A stretch of DNA of 64,000 nt. Source: Thinopyrum elongatum. Lineage: Eukaryota; Streptophyta; Magnoliopsida; Poales; Poaceae. Location of the stretch: NCBI GenBank assembly GCA_011799875.1, contig CM022299.1, positions 351,956,526-352,020,525 of the forward strand. The letters are read 5' to 3'. Shown one piece after another: positions 31,632 to 44,152 of this stretch. A program made the position numbers and the translations under genes. Positions within the stretch are counted from its first letter, which is position 1. Each line of letters begins with the position of its first letter. A model generated the notes under the pieces. That model worked only from the letters and a program-made list of their open reading frames with translations. It was not told the DNA's origin and ran no database searches.

Positions 31632-31920
31632 TTTAGGAGGATCCCAGGCAGGAGGCCTGCGCCTCTTCGATCTGTATCCCAGTTTGTGCTAGCCATCTTA
31701 TGGCACCTTGTTTAACTTATGTCTATACTCAGATATTGTTGCTTCCGCTGACTCGTTTATGATCGAGCTTATGTATTCGAGCCCTCGAGGCCCCTGGCTT
31801 GTAATATGAAGCTTGTATGACTTTTATTTGTGTCTAGAGTTGTGTTGTGATATCTTCCCGTGAGTCCCTGATCTTGATCGCACACGTTTGCATGTATGAT
31901 TGAATCAGGGTGTCACAAGT

Positions 31921-31932
31921 TGGTATCAGAGC
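31921..31932 (+). other. Primer-binding site of the giant-LTR element (iMet-tRNA)
   Basis: TGGTATCAGAGC three bases after the 5' LTR end. Confidence 0.85.
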
Positions 31933-31933
31933 C

Positions 31934-34900
31934 AACTGCCTGTAGGAATCCCCCTTCCAAGCTCCTTGGCCGAAGTTGAGTCTAGTCATTGAAAAACTTT
32001 TTACTAACATGGCTGTGCGGCTTACGGGCCCACGTCGCCATTGGGTGGTATTAGGATATTTTATTCCTCGTCTATACTCTGGGATTCTGATCTCTCTTCT
32101 ACTCGGGTTAAATCATTTTACTAATTCTAACTCTAGGTTCTCGTAACCACTTCCTGCCATAGAGCCCATTCATTCCAGATGATCGATTGCTGCACCAGAA
32201 GATTCCGAAGATAATCTCCGATGTTCCCTCGAGGCTTTGTGCCATCTCTTTTGCAATTCCCTTCCATCGATAAACCCCCTATGGATAACCACGTACACTT
32301 GCCATTTATACAATCATTCCCCGTTGATCTTGTTATTACAAGATACCCCGAAATTCTCTCTATTGTTCCAAGAATACTTTGTGCCTACTGCCTTGCAGTT
32401 CGTTGCAACATGAATAGCCCTACAGATATTCCTCACACTTACCAAGTATCCGTTCATCCCCAGTTGTTCATGTGTTTCACAAAGGTCTTCGAAATACTAT
32501 TCGATCTTCCGAAAATCCTCAACAACTTATTGCTCTTGAAATTCTTGCTTGCTTGCATTATGGTTAATCCCATATGTATTGTAATCTTATTGGCATCCTT
32601 TGCCACTATCATTTTGAGTCCATTGATTCAATAAGTTGCGAATGCTCGCAATCCTCAATCAGATCCTAGAATTCATCCTTCCGACTCAGATGTCATTTTA
32701 AACATGAGCTGGTTCTCGCTAATCAAATTGCCATCGATTGTACCCCTAAGCCTACTCAACTTATCCATCCTTAATCAGAGCGTTAGCTTCTGATCCCTTG
32801 ATTTGGAAGTCATAATTCTCTTGCATTTCGGCTTTAAATTAGTCAGTTGTTTCTATAATCGGATCTTCTTGCATTCTTTCTTCCTCTGGTTGAGTACCGA
32901 TGCTCACATCAGATCCCTTGAGGACCACCGGATCCTTGTTGGATTTTATCCGACAGCGTCCTTCATATTCAATCACTTTGGAAGTTCTTTCCCTGATACA
33001 CAATGCCATTGGTAAAACCTATTCTCTAATTTGGCCAACCATGCTCTGCTTTCGAGCTGGTGATATTTACTTTTGAAACTTGTGGTATATGTTTCTAAGA
33101 TGCCCCTATGGGTTGAACCTATATGCCTTCTCTAAACCGTGTGAACCCGAAAGTTTTCACGAGTCATACTCTTCTGGTGCTTCGCCAGAGAAAATTTCAA
33201 CACTACAACTTCTTTGAAAACAAGAAGTGAATGAAAGGTTATGCATTGCAGAAGTGGGAGTCAACCTAGAACCTTTGTGTTCATGCCCAAGGACACGATG
33301 TGGAACTTATCATGAAAGCTTCTTGCAAGAATATTTAATCATTTGAATAATTCTTCCGGTGTCGTAAATTGGATCCTTTGCAGTTATGGTTCCGACCATG
33401 CTAACCTTATTCAATATATCTGAAAGGAAACCATTCCATTGCCTTGTGTATTTTGACAAGATTAAAGTATCTGCTATCGCAAGTAAACGCTCCAATTCAG
33501 TTTCTATTCTGATCTGCCTTCAAGTATTACCTTCTGGTATCTCGAGGATACCACGGAACTACATAACTTCTTAAGGGTTCTTCATCAACTACTATTCTCG
33601 CCGATTCCATTTTTCCACTAGTTCTGAGTTGTTAGAACCCCTCAAAGACACCGACAACTGAATCGAGTCTGCACTGCGATTCGACAACTCTTAGTAATCT
33701 TCATTGCTTATGAGTTTGTACTCGATCATGTCATTCCTAGCTGATTGACTACATCATCATCGTCCGTCTGACTGCTTGACCATTCTACCTATGTCCTTCA
33801 TTCCCGGGACACAATCCCGACAGTGCCCTAAGCTTACATTGAACTTTCAGCATCATATTGCTTGTCTTGAGAGACAACTCTGAATTCTGAGATGGCATCT
33901 TATCTATGGTTATAATAACCTTTTGCTTCACCATTTCCTTGGCTTGATGTCGTCACCGATCGATTACCTCTTCATGAAATCTCTCGACAAAAGTGTCATG
34001 ATCATTATCAACATTCTGAGCTCTTCCAAGATATCTATCGAATTCTTGATGAGAAATACCATCCTTGCCCCTCAATGGTTTGTGTTACCATCAGCAATGT
34101 TATTTCCCTACCTCCAACACAAACTTGTTTATGTTTTGTGTAGTACCTCGAGTTCCTTTCTATCCAGCTTGTGTTATGTTCTACATTGGAGTATTACCAT
34201 CTTTTATGTCAAGGAGGTCGTGGGAATTTCACCACCTCTTGAGAATTCTTGATACAAGTGATACTTATCACCATCACCATTCTTTTCTTGGTCCCCATGT
34301 TGTTTCTAACCGGAATACCGACAATTGAACTATGATGGGTGAATTCAAAACTTCTAGCAACCCTAATGCTTTGAGGTGAATGGTTGATAGTTTCATTCTA
34401 GGTCTTTTGGTCATTGAATCACTATTCTAACATTGATCGTGCTACTTGGTCCATATTTCCAGGTGCACGTTTCGATCAATGTTTACTTGTGGAGGTTCTC
34501 CTCGAACATACTTCATTATATACTTTGGTATGTCCAATATATCACCTTGTTCACTTAATTGGGGAAATCCATGTTTATGGGAATCTCGATGAGTTGTTAC
34601 TGAGCCCATCGGCCACGTCCTCATATTTTTCCATGATGAAATTGTATGAGCTGTTCTAGCAGTTCCTGTGGATTCCTTGTGTTTCCAAAGTTTGACCTTT
34701 ACATGATGACCATGACAATGCTATCCCGAAGCATGACTGTGGTAAAACATCAACAAGAGCATTGAACGTGCAATGCTAAATGTTTCTTGATCAGTTGTCC
34801 AAACACTGTTGTGTGGGTACATATCATGATTCTTCTTAACCCTTGTATCTAAATGGTCATGTCTTTGATCTCCTGACACGTATATCATGCTCTGCTTGTC

Positions 34901-35848
34901 CTTGGGAAGGATATACCCCTGAAATATGTGTTTAAACACATTTTCCTTTCCATTGTTTTGTTTAATCTGGTAAACATAATTTCCTTTCCATTGTTTTGTT
35001 TAACCTTTCTTGTGATCTATATGACATAAGCAGTAATATCTCCCTCCTTATGTAAACACATCGGTGTACAACTCGGTCAGTAAGACCCTGTTACTATTGT
35101 TGATGACATTCCGGTAACCAGCGATGGACGAGAACTTTGCATATTGGTCCGCCTCATTTCGACGAGCAGGAAAATGGTTCTCTTCGTCCCTCGCCCTTGG
35201 TACCGATGTTGTTGCCGACATAACTGACAGGCTATCCTCTGACATGCCTTGCTATCATGGCCGTGCAAGATGTCATCGCTCCTTCTACTTTTAACCCACA
35301 TGGTGGGCCCATAACCCACAGTTCCACAGGATCAAAACCTGACTCTCCTGTACACCCCCTGTTTCCAAAGTTATTCCTCACACGTGGCTTCGTATGTAAT
35401 TCACGAGACACCTTCCTACTGATCTATTCTGGTATCAGACACAATATTGTTCTCGATGCCCTAAACCCCTCTCACTCTCTGTCTCAGGCATCAAACGTTT
35501 GCCTACCTGCTTGAAAATTCTCATGCCTACTTTTATTTCTCTCGTTGTATTTCCTGAGTTCCAACTCGAGAGATACTCATATGTTCAATCATGGGTTAAC
35601 CCTAGATGATTACCCTCATAGCATTCTATCATTGCCGAGCTGCCCTTACCTATACGTAAGTACGATGAAGACCCCGAAGTAAGGATGATGACTTCATCAT
35701 GATGACCTGGAGCAGGGAAATAAAGACTTAACGAAGAGGATCAACTACTTCGAGAAGAGCAACCAAGACCGAGAAGATCCGCAAGAATTTCATAACCAGA
35801 AGCTTCCTCCTTTACTCCGCCTCTTAAATCTCGGGATGAGATTTCTTG
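31934..35848 (+). other. Non-coding interior of the giant-LTR element
   Basis: About 3.9 kb with only short, unrelated ORFs; I see no gag, protease, RT or integrase motifs in any frame. A near-repeat occurs at about 34940-35005 (TTTCCTTTCCATTGTTTTGT twice, about 40 bases apart). The large size without coding is typical of LARD-like passengers that depend on a partner element. Confidence 0.65.
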
Positions 35849-35850
35849 TA

Positions 35851-35862
35851 GTGGAGGAGAAT
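35851..35862 (+). other. PPT of the giant-LTR element
   Basis: GTGGAGGAGAAT directly before the 3' LTR start TGTAATGCCC. Confidence 0.75.
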
Positions 35863-37462
35863 TGTAATGCCCGGATAATTAAGCTACAGTGAACCTATGC
35901 TAATGATGCCACGTCACCTCGGTTACTGTTGATAATCTCGCATTAGTTCAAAACAATTCAAATTCAAATTAAAGGCAAACAACAAAAGTTTTCAAACAAA
36001 AAAACTAAAATGTCCTGGTCGTGCCAGATAATGCATAGGTGATTATAGTGGTGAAACCAAACTTTGATATAATGTTTAAAGACTCTGAAATAATTAAAAC
36101 AGTAGTTGAATCAATGAAATAATTGCCTATTGGATTTTTATAAAATATTAAACAAATTTGTTTTGGCTTAAGAATTGTTCTACCAGTAGTATATTTATAA
36201 ATACAATTTTAGGTACTAGTGGTGATTTTTATAGAGCTAAAAATAAAAGAAGAATAAAAATAAAACAGAAAAGAAAAGTAAAAGAAAAACAAAACAAAGG
36301 AAATAAATAAAAGAGAGAAGGAACCCACCCCCCTGGCCAACTGGGCTAAACGGCCCAGCCTGCCGGCCCACTGGCCCGGCCGGCCCATCCCCACTCCCTT
36401 ATCCCCTAGGCGACCCAAACCCTAACCCATGTCGCCCCACTTCCCCTCTCCCACGTCGCTCTCCCCCCCTCCCGATCCGATCTGGATCGGGGATCGATCC
36501 CGGCGCCCCTTCACCAACCACTGTCGCCAGGAGGATCGCCCCGCCATGGTCATTCGCCGGAGCCGCCCCCGTCGCCCACCGCCGCCGTCGTTGCTTCCTC
36601 GCCTCCTCCACAAGGGCTCCATCGCGCCTCACCGCCCCTGGTCACCTGCAACGCCGGTGAGGCCCTGGGCCTCTCCCACGCTTTCTTTGTCTGCCCCGCT
36701 CACTCTGTCGCTCACGTCCGCGCCTCTATCCGCCCCTCGCCACAACGTCGCTTGCCGTCGACCGCATCCCCTACCCCGCTCCGGCCCGTATCCTCTGCCT
36801 CCGTCCACGGTCACCCCGACGCCGCGCGCGCCCGCAATTGTTCTGCATCCGCGCTCCGCCCCAGTTATCCCCAGGCCACATCGCCCCGCGCCCGTGCGCG
36901 GCCTCGCCGTGGTCCGCCGAGGTCGCCCGCCGCCCTGTGTTGCGGTGGCTCGTCGGACCACCCCCTCCCACGCCTGCAGCTCGCCCCCTTCCCACGCGCC
37001 GGCCGCCTTGCCGCTGTCACGCCCGTTGCTGCTGGCCTGCGCACCCATCTCACCGCCCCCGTCCCCCACCCGCGCCCGGCGCTCCCTCGCTCCTGGCCCG
37101 CGCCCCTTCCCGCTTACTGCCCCGCGCCGGCGTTGTTGCGCCGCGGTCGCCCGCTGGTGGTTTCTCCCCGCTTCCCCCCCGGTCGGGCTCGGCCCCGTGT
37201 GGGTTGCGCCCGCGCCTGTAATTGCCATCGCCCGCGCCTGCTAAGACCCCTGTGTAATGACAGTGGGGCCCGCCCAGAAAACCAAAAAAAATAGAAATTA
37301 AAAAAAGGGATTAAAAAGAATTAAAATTAATCAATTAGTTAATTAATTAGTAAATGAATTAATTAAGTCTGCTTAATTAACTTAACTTTAATTAACCTGC
37401 TAATTAACTAATTAAAACTGTTATTAGTTAGATCTATGAATGACAGGGGGGCCCCACCCCCT

Positions 37463-37491
37463 GTTGACCAGTCAAACTTTGACTGGTCAAC
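37463..37491. promoter_or_regulatory. W-box palindrome, 3' LTR copy
   Basis: GTTGACCAGTCAAA, one C, TTTGACTGGTCAAC: perfect 14-base arms around one central base, holding TTGACC and TTGACT cores on both strands. Confidence 0.6.
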
Positions 37492-37934
37492 TGGGAACCC
37501 CTGTCCCACATGTCAGCCAGTGTACATTTTTGTGTACACTGTGCTGGGTACATCTAACAATTTAAATTTAATTTTTGAATTAAAATAATTTAGAAAATAT
37601 TTTAAAACTTTGAAAATTATTATAAAATAATCCGTAACTCAGATGAAAAATACTTTGAACAGGAAAGTTGCTCTGAACGATGAGACGAATCCGGTTACGC
37701 GGCCCGTTCATCCACCACACGTCCCTAGCATAGCGAACCTGGAACCGCCCCCTCCGTTTCATCTGTCCGAAAATGCCAAACTTCGGGAAAACATTCCCGG
37801 ATGTTATCCCTCTTCGTCTGTATCACCGAGCACTGCGATAGGTCACCCCTAGCACCGCGTATTGTCATGTTATGTTTTGTGATGCTTTGTTTGCTCTGTA
37901 TTTACTGTTTCTTCCCCCTCTTCTTCTCCGGTAG

Positions 37935-38009
37935 ACCCCGAGACCGACGCTGATGCCCCTGAGTACGACTACATCGACGATGACCCTTCCTTCTCAACCG
38001 AGCTTCCAG
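37935..38009 (+). other. Exon-like acidic segment, 3' LTR copy
   Basis: 75 bases, same borders as 30161-30235, but the donor reads CCAG/GAAAGC, so the GC-type donor is lost in this copy. Coding changes are conservative (ETN to ETD, YVDD to YIDD). Confidence 0.4.
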
Positions 38010-39312
38010 GAAAGCCAACCCCCCTTGTTCATCCCGATATCACCTACTCTTTCCCTCTACTGCTTGCATTAAGAGTAGTGTTACTGTTTCATCGGTTTGA
38101 TCCTATACTGCTACATAGCCTGTCCTTGTTGCTACTGTTGTTGATACCTTACCTGCTATCCTAAATGCTTAGTATAGGATGCTAGTTTATCATCAGTGGC
38201 CCTACATTCTTGTCCATCTGCCATGCTATACTATCGGGCCGTGATCACTCGAGAGGTGATCACGGGTATATACTATACACTATTACATACTTATGTTACT
38301 GTTCGGATATGGGGGCTGAAGGGACAGGTGGTTCCATCCAGGTAGTGGTGGGCCTGGGTTCCCGACGGCCCCCGAGTGTTACTTTGTGGCGGAGCGACAG
38401 GGGAGGTTGTGACCACCTAGGAGACAGGTGTGCTTGGTCCTGGTCGGCGTCCGCGGTTATTTCATAATAACTTGCTTAACGAGATTGGGTATTTGATCTG
38501 AGTTGGTCGTTGGCCTTATACGCACTAACCGCCACATGGGGCAAGATATGGGCAACCAACGTCGTAGTATCAGCCGTAGCTTACCGGACGTCAACGGTTG
38601 AGCGGCGCGCGCTGGATTGGACTGGAACGCCTGCTCTTGTATTAGGGGGGCTAGGTCTGCATCCGGCCGCCCACGCAACATGCAGGAGTGCAAAGGGCGA
38701 TGGGCCCAAGACCCCTGCGCTTAGGATGTAGACCGGCGTGCTGACCTCTCTGTTAAGCCTAGGTAGGGCTGCGACGTGTTGATCTGTCGAGGCCGGACAT
38801 GACCAAGGAAAGTGTGCCTAGGCAGAGGGATCGAGCGTGTCGGGTAATGTGGTGCACCCCTGCAGGGAAGATTGATCTATTCGAATAGCCGTGTCCATGG
38901 TAACAGGACGACCCGGAGTTGTATTCCGACCTCATGACAACTAGAACCGGATACTTAATAAAACACACCCTTTCAAGTGCCAGATACAACCCGGTGATCG
39001 CTCTCTCACAGGGTGACGAGGAGAGGATCGCCGAGTAGGATTATGATATACGTTGTTACTTGGTGAACTTACCAGCTACTCTCTTCTACATGCTTCAAGA
39101 TGGAGGCCGCCAGAAGCGTAGTCTTCGATAGGACTAGCTATCCCCCTCTTATTCTAGCATTCTGTTGTTCAGTCCACAGATACTACCCATTTCATTGATA
39201 CCGTTGCATATGTAGTGTAGATCCTTGCTTGCGAGTACTTTGGATGAGTACTCACGGTTGCTTTGCTCCCCCTTTTCCCCCCTTTTCCTTTCTTCTCGAT
39301 TGCCGCAACCAG

Positions 39313-39389
39313 ATGCTAGAGCCCCGGAGCCAGACGCCACCTTCAAGGGTGCCTACAACTATGTTCAGGCCACCGAGGACCAGGAGTAG
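39313..39389 (+). other. Exon-like terminal segment, 3' LTR copy
   Basis: 77 bases, exactly 18 shorter than the 5' LTR copy, ending TEDQE and TAG 39387-39389. The deletion keeps the frame. Confidence 0.4.
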
Positions 39390-39692
39390 TTTAGGAGGAT
39401 CCCAGGCAGGAGGCCTGCGCCTCTTCGATCTGTATCCCAGTTTGTGCTAGCCATCTTATGGCACCTTGTTTAACTTATGTTTGTACTCAGATATTGTTGC
39501 TTCCGCTGACTCGTTTATGATTGAGCTTATGTATTCGAGCCCTCGAGGCCCCTGGCTTGTAATATGAAGCTTGTATGACTTTTATTTGTGTCTAGAGTTG
39601 TGTTGTGATATCTTCCCGTGAGTCCCTGATCTTGATCATGCATGTTTGCGTGTATGATTAGTGTACGATTAAATCAAGGGCGTCACATAACC

Positions 39693-42600
39693 AACAAGCA
39701 AAAAAGAACCAAGCAAAGTTCCGACGAGCAAGAAGAGAATGCTTCGAAGAAGAAGAGGGGTGGCAGACAACCATATACAAACACAGCTGAATATATCTCC
39801 CATGGAAACTATAATACTTTTCCAGGAGAAACAAAGCAGCAGAGAGATAAGCGTCTGCAATGGATTCGACATTACTTGGTGCGCAAATGGTTCAGTTATG
39901 AATTTGTTCATCCTCGGTTTGCTCAAAACATTGCATTTCATCCACCATGGGGTGACTGCCGGGAAATTGCTCTCATCAAACCGAATGATCCCCAGGAGAG
40001 ACAGCCGCCTCCACGAAATGCTCATGAATCATCCCTTCGCACACCCGAATCTTTTCCTGATGAGCTTGCAAAGCGTCAGCGTAATGCCATCAAGCGAGCA
40101 AATAGGGTTGTAAAGCAACAGGCTCATGAAGAGGAAAACCGCTGCCTTCTCAAAGATGATGTAGAGAAGAAAAAGGCCGAAGGAAAATCTGAAGGTCACT
40201 CTAAACGCAAGCATGATCCCAGTTCTGCTGCATCAAAGCGAAAGAGTGCACCAAAGAAGAAAATAGCTGAATCAGCTGATAAATTTTCCAGAGATGAATC
40301 TTCGGATGAAGATGATCCTCCGCTCACAAAGGATGAAGTTGCTACTACTCCCGGCGAGCAAGTGAATATCACCACTTCAACGGTGTTGCCTAATCTTCGG
40401 GTCCCTACGGTTCCAGAAGCACCACCGAAGAAGATCACTGCTAGGAAAACTCCACCTACCACTGTCACAATGAAACAACATGTGGACACAACTCCTCATC
40501 CAGATGTTATCAATTTGAAGGATTTGGTAGTTGACGCTCCTGTGAGTACTGCAAAGCCAGGCGAACGGATTCCCATGCCTAACTTGAAGAAAATCAAGGC
40601 ACCTACTTCCGGGCACAATGCTCCTCAAGCTAGTGCTCCGACGGAGAAGGCTGCTAAGTTCGCTCCTACCTTAATGCAGCCGTTGGCTTCAAAACCTCCT
40701 TCCGAGCAAGTTCTAGTGCAAAATGCTCTGATTACCAAGTCTGATGCTCCTCACTACTATAATCATGTGTTCATCATGGAACAGCTTGATAAGTTTGTGG
40801 ACAACCCATTCAATGGTGAAGTGGCCTCTCTGCCTATCCCTCCTGAAGTTATTTCACAAGCCACCACATTGTTCAAGAAATGAGAGAAGATGCAGTTGAA
40901 ATCAACACTCTTTCTTCTGAACTAAATGACCTTGATGGTCGAATGAAAATTGCTTCTTCCAAATTTGTCATTAAAGCACTCGAGGGCTCCTACAAGGACA
41001 TCAATCGTGCCATGACTCTGCTCCGAAACAGAAGGTTGCGTTTTCACACGGATCTAGATGAAATTGTTCGCAAGATCTATCTCGAGCATCAAGCAAAGGT
41101 TATTGGCTACGATGATCTTGTCAAAGGCCATATTGATCAAGTTGCTTAGCAAAAGAAGAGGCATTGAAAGAAAATTGCAAAGAAGAATGTACCTCCTGCT
41201 CCGACAGAAAAGTCACCTGATCGACCAAAAGCTCTGTCTCAGAAAGAAAAATCTCCTGAGCCAGCTATTCCTTCGCAACCCCCAGTCAAAGACTCGGATG
41301 CTCCTTCCTCGCCAAGGCCAACTGAATCAGTGCATGTGGCCTCCCCTGCTCAAGCAGATATTCCATCTCAGTGATCTGTTTCTAAGGAAGGTGAAATCCC
41401 TCGCTCCGAACCCTAGGCTTCTTCGGCTCGTGAAACACCAAATGTCTCGGCTTCTCCAACTCTTCAGCAAAAACAGGGTTCCAGTAGAACAACCTCAACC
41501 ACCTCCAGTGCTTGTTACGGCCTTAGTGCCTATAGTGAAAGACTCTGTGCTGCTTCCTACTACCTCTGCCGCTCCCTCTGTTGTGCCACAAGCTTCAATT
41601 AAGTTATCCATCGACACAGCAACAAGAATATGAGATATTGGTCCCTCCGACCAAAAATTTGTTTCTGCTCACCGTACTGACTCAGTGGTATATGGCGATG
41701 AATTTCTCTCACCTGAAGATGAACTTAAATACCCATATCCACGTGAAGAATTGCCCGTGTTCTCGGCAGGAGCTGGCGCCAAAGGTCCTCTTTTCAATCG
41801 GAATGCGCATCCCAAATTCTTTCAAGATAGTCCGTATGATGGGCCACGCACTTCTGAATCGCCTCGCTTCTGGACAAAGGAACAGGCCATATATTACTCT
41901 CGGGTCCTCTATGAAAGCAAAAAGATATTCCCGCATGAATACCCGGACATCCCAGCTATGCAAAATATTGGTTGCTTCAATCAGTTGCTGCAAGATCTGG
42001 AAGATTTCTGCCTCACCAAAGTATTTGAATTCGAACATCCTTGGAACAAAGAGATTATTCTTCAGTTCTATGCTACTATGTACATCTCTGGTGATGAATC
42101 CGATAGCTCAAAATGGATTATGGAGTGGATGACCAAAGGAAAACGCATCAAATGCACTTCCATAGAATTTTTTTCTCGCACTTCCATTTCCCTCGCTTTG
42201 AGCATGGTGACAATGAAATTCGGGAGCACAACATTGATGTCATCTCAGATGAAACTTTTTGCTGCACTATGGATGAAGAAAAGATTCATGACTATACTGG
42301 TCCTCCCCGTCCTGAGCATTTAACATTCGAGAATCAGACACTATATCACATGCTCTCTTACACCATTTGCCCTCTGGCTGGGATGAATACAGATAAATCC
42401 ATCTCAGATGTTCTTTGGAATGCTATCTATGCAATCTGTGAGCGGTATATCTTCAATGTTGAGGACATGTTTCTGTGTATTCTGAAGGATTCTGCTCGGT
42501 ATCCGAACCGCCTCAAAGTTTTCGTGCCATGGATCCAGAAAGTTGTTGATCATGCTATGTGCACAGTGTATCTGGCGATGCAAAGTCACAAGAGCTTCAT

Positions 42601-43269
42601 ACCTCCTATTTGCGATACCTTGCAAATCATGCAAGATGTTTCTTCGGGTAAATCACTCGCGTCAAGCCCTCATGATTATCACAAGCACTTTGACATGCCA
42701 CATCTCCCTCAGCACGACTGAAAGATTTCACATCGACCTCCATCGCAACTTGAAGTCAGTTTGCGTACACAACAACTGCTGCTGCAGCACATCGCTGAGA
42801 ATCGACGCGAAAAAGAACATCTCGCCTCCGAGCTAAATGCTCTCAACAATCAAACCATAATCATGCATCTGATTGCGGATGAAAACAAGAAGAGGCTCTG
42901 GAAATTGCTTCGCAAGTTTTTTACCGAGAAACAACTCCTGAATGTCAATCTGCAAGAGCTCTATGATTATATTGACAAAGGCTTCACTATTGAAGATTTC
43001 CAAGATTAGATTACACCTCCTCTTCCTGGTCGTGAGCCAACCACTGATCTTCTGCATCTCAAGCTTTGCAAACTGCTTGAAGAGCCTGAAGCCACCTCAC
43101 CAACCGTGAAACCTGCCGAAGGCAATGTGCTATCTCGTGTTCCTCATGTGGCTCAGCCCCAAGCTATTATCCCTGAAGGAAAACCCGCTGCTGCTGAAGC
43201 CGATGCCAATCCAGTCACTTCCGAAGATGAAATCACCTCAGACAGTTCTTCTGGAGATGCCGCTGAGTG
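39693..43269 (+). pseudogene. Copia envelope-like ORF, main part, broken by frameshifts
   Basis: Resumes in frame after the insertion with a basic Lys/Arg-rich region (SKKKRGGRQPYTN; a WIRHYLVRKWFSYEFVHPRF motif) and a Pro/Lys-rich linker. It stops at 40881-40883 through a frameshift. It continues as 40880-41149 (helical, NTLSSELNDLDGRMK), a Pro-rich stretch with several stops (41150-41640), 41685-42130 (KYPYPREELPVF; FWTKEQAIYYSRVLYESKK; IMEWMTKGKRIKC), 42113-42721 (PRFEHGDNEIREHNIDVI; HMLSYTICPLAGMNTDKS), a coiled-coil ORF 42761-43009 and an acidic tail to TGA 43267-43269. No signal peptide or clear membrane anchor is visible, so the envelope name is positional. The role in Sireviruses is unknown. 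Confidence 0.65.
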
Positions 43270-43576
43270 AACCAAGTTCTACGCTTTTTCACTCATGTTA
43301 TTCGTCACCTTTTTGACACTCACTGGTACAACGAGCTGCTATACAAACGGTTTTTAACCCCTTTCAGTGACGGCATTCTGAATCGTCGCCTAGTGAGTGT
43401 GGGCGATAGGGGGGGGGTCCTTCCCACACGACCCAGAAACCGTCGGGGATAGGCCCTCCGGTCACACACGCTCGAAAAAATGAGCTTGTGTGCGACGGGT
43501 GAGCGATCAAATACAATTATACATACAGGTGTGTTAAAAAATACAATTATACAGGCCCAATCGATTCCGGTCGTAA

Positions 43577-43775
43577 GTACATCCCACACAGTCAGTCCCA
43601 GATAAACGTTTCCGTTTGTATGTACATTCCACACAGTCAATCCAAGAAATACGTTTTCATTCTTATGTACATCCCACACAGTCAATCCAAGAAGTATGTT
43701 TCCATTCGTATGTACATCCCACACAGTCAATCGAGGGAAAATGTTTCCGTTCGTATATACATCCCACACAGTTTT
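43577..43775. repeat. Left subterminal repeats of the CACTA element, 45-bp period
   Basis: Five units starting at 43577, 43622, 43667, 43712 and 43757, sharing TACATCCCACACAGTCAATC. Subterminal arrays bind the CACTA transposase in known elements. Confidence 0.85.
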
Positions 43776-44152
43776 ATGTATAGCCTCGTGTGTGATATGT
43801 GTAACGATCACACACGCTCTGCCTCAGTTAACCGTTTGCTTTCATTCAACTACATCACACACGATTTGATGAAGAAAACTATATGGCATTGGGCTATCCA
43901 ACACAACCGCTTTTACTGCTAGAACCATTTGCAAAGTTCCATGACCCATTTAGCAGGTTTATTAGTTTACAATTAATAATTCCAGTATTACGCAAATTCA
44001 CATTTCATATCAAACAGCTGTTTGCCAATTTCATATCAGGCACATAAATATATTTTAGCATCACAGTACGATAGCTACCTGAAAACAGCACAGTACAACA
44101 TATAGCTAGTTCACCTTCATAAGAACAGTATTAGAACAATATATTCATTTCC
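43776..44152. other. CACTA left interior; nothing identified
   Basis: AT-rich sequence between the subterminal array and the minus-strand GRF-type gene. It would include that gene's 3' end. Confidence 0.4.

Larger units (their letters stand above)
28109..31917 (+). mobile_element. 5' LTR of the giant-LTR element
   Basis: AT-rich start, GC-rich block (about 28560-29510) that resembles a plant gene 5' end, AT-rich block, a W-box palindrome (29697-29725), exon-like segments (30161-30235, 31537-31631), then a 3'-UTR-like tail. Overlapping Pro/Ala/Gly/Arg ORFs on both strands in the GC block are composition artefacts. Confidence 0.9.
28109..39687 (+). mobile_element. Giant-LTR Ty3/gypsy element with non-coding interior
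   Basis: LTRs of 3809 and 3825 bases (TGTAACGCCCGG...TGTCACA and TGTAATGCCCGG...CGTCACA) flank a 3.9-kb interior with an iMet-tRNA PBS and a PPT but no recognisable gag or pol. Flanking 5-mers are CAACC (28104-28108) and TAACC (39688-39692), one mismatch. LTR divergence is about 7 substitutions in the first 118 aligned bases by eye. The 3' end layout (a sequence like AAATCTCGGGATGAGATTTC before the PPT) resembles Tekay-type chromoviruses, so it is probably a non-autonomous relative. Confidence 0.85.
35863..39687 (+). mobile_element. 3' LTR of the giant-LTR element
   Basis: 3825 bases, collinear with the 5' LTR including the GC block (about 36320-37250), the W-box palindrome and both exon-like segments. 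Confidence 0.9.

Noticed and set aside
16923..31932. TGGTATCAGAGC stretches as tRNA genes
   Set aside because: They only match the tRNA 3' end and sit directly after LTRs, so they are primer-binding sites.
32221..32634. 137-codon ORF in the giant-LTR interior
   Set aside because: Hydrophobic, no recognisable motif, no homologous frame elsewhere. Expected by chance in AT-rich DNA.
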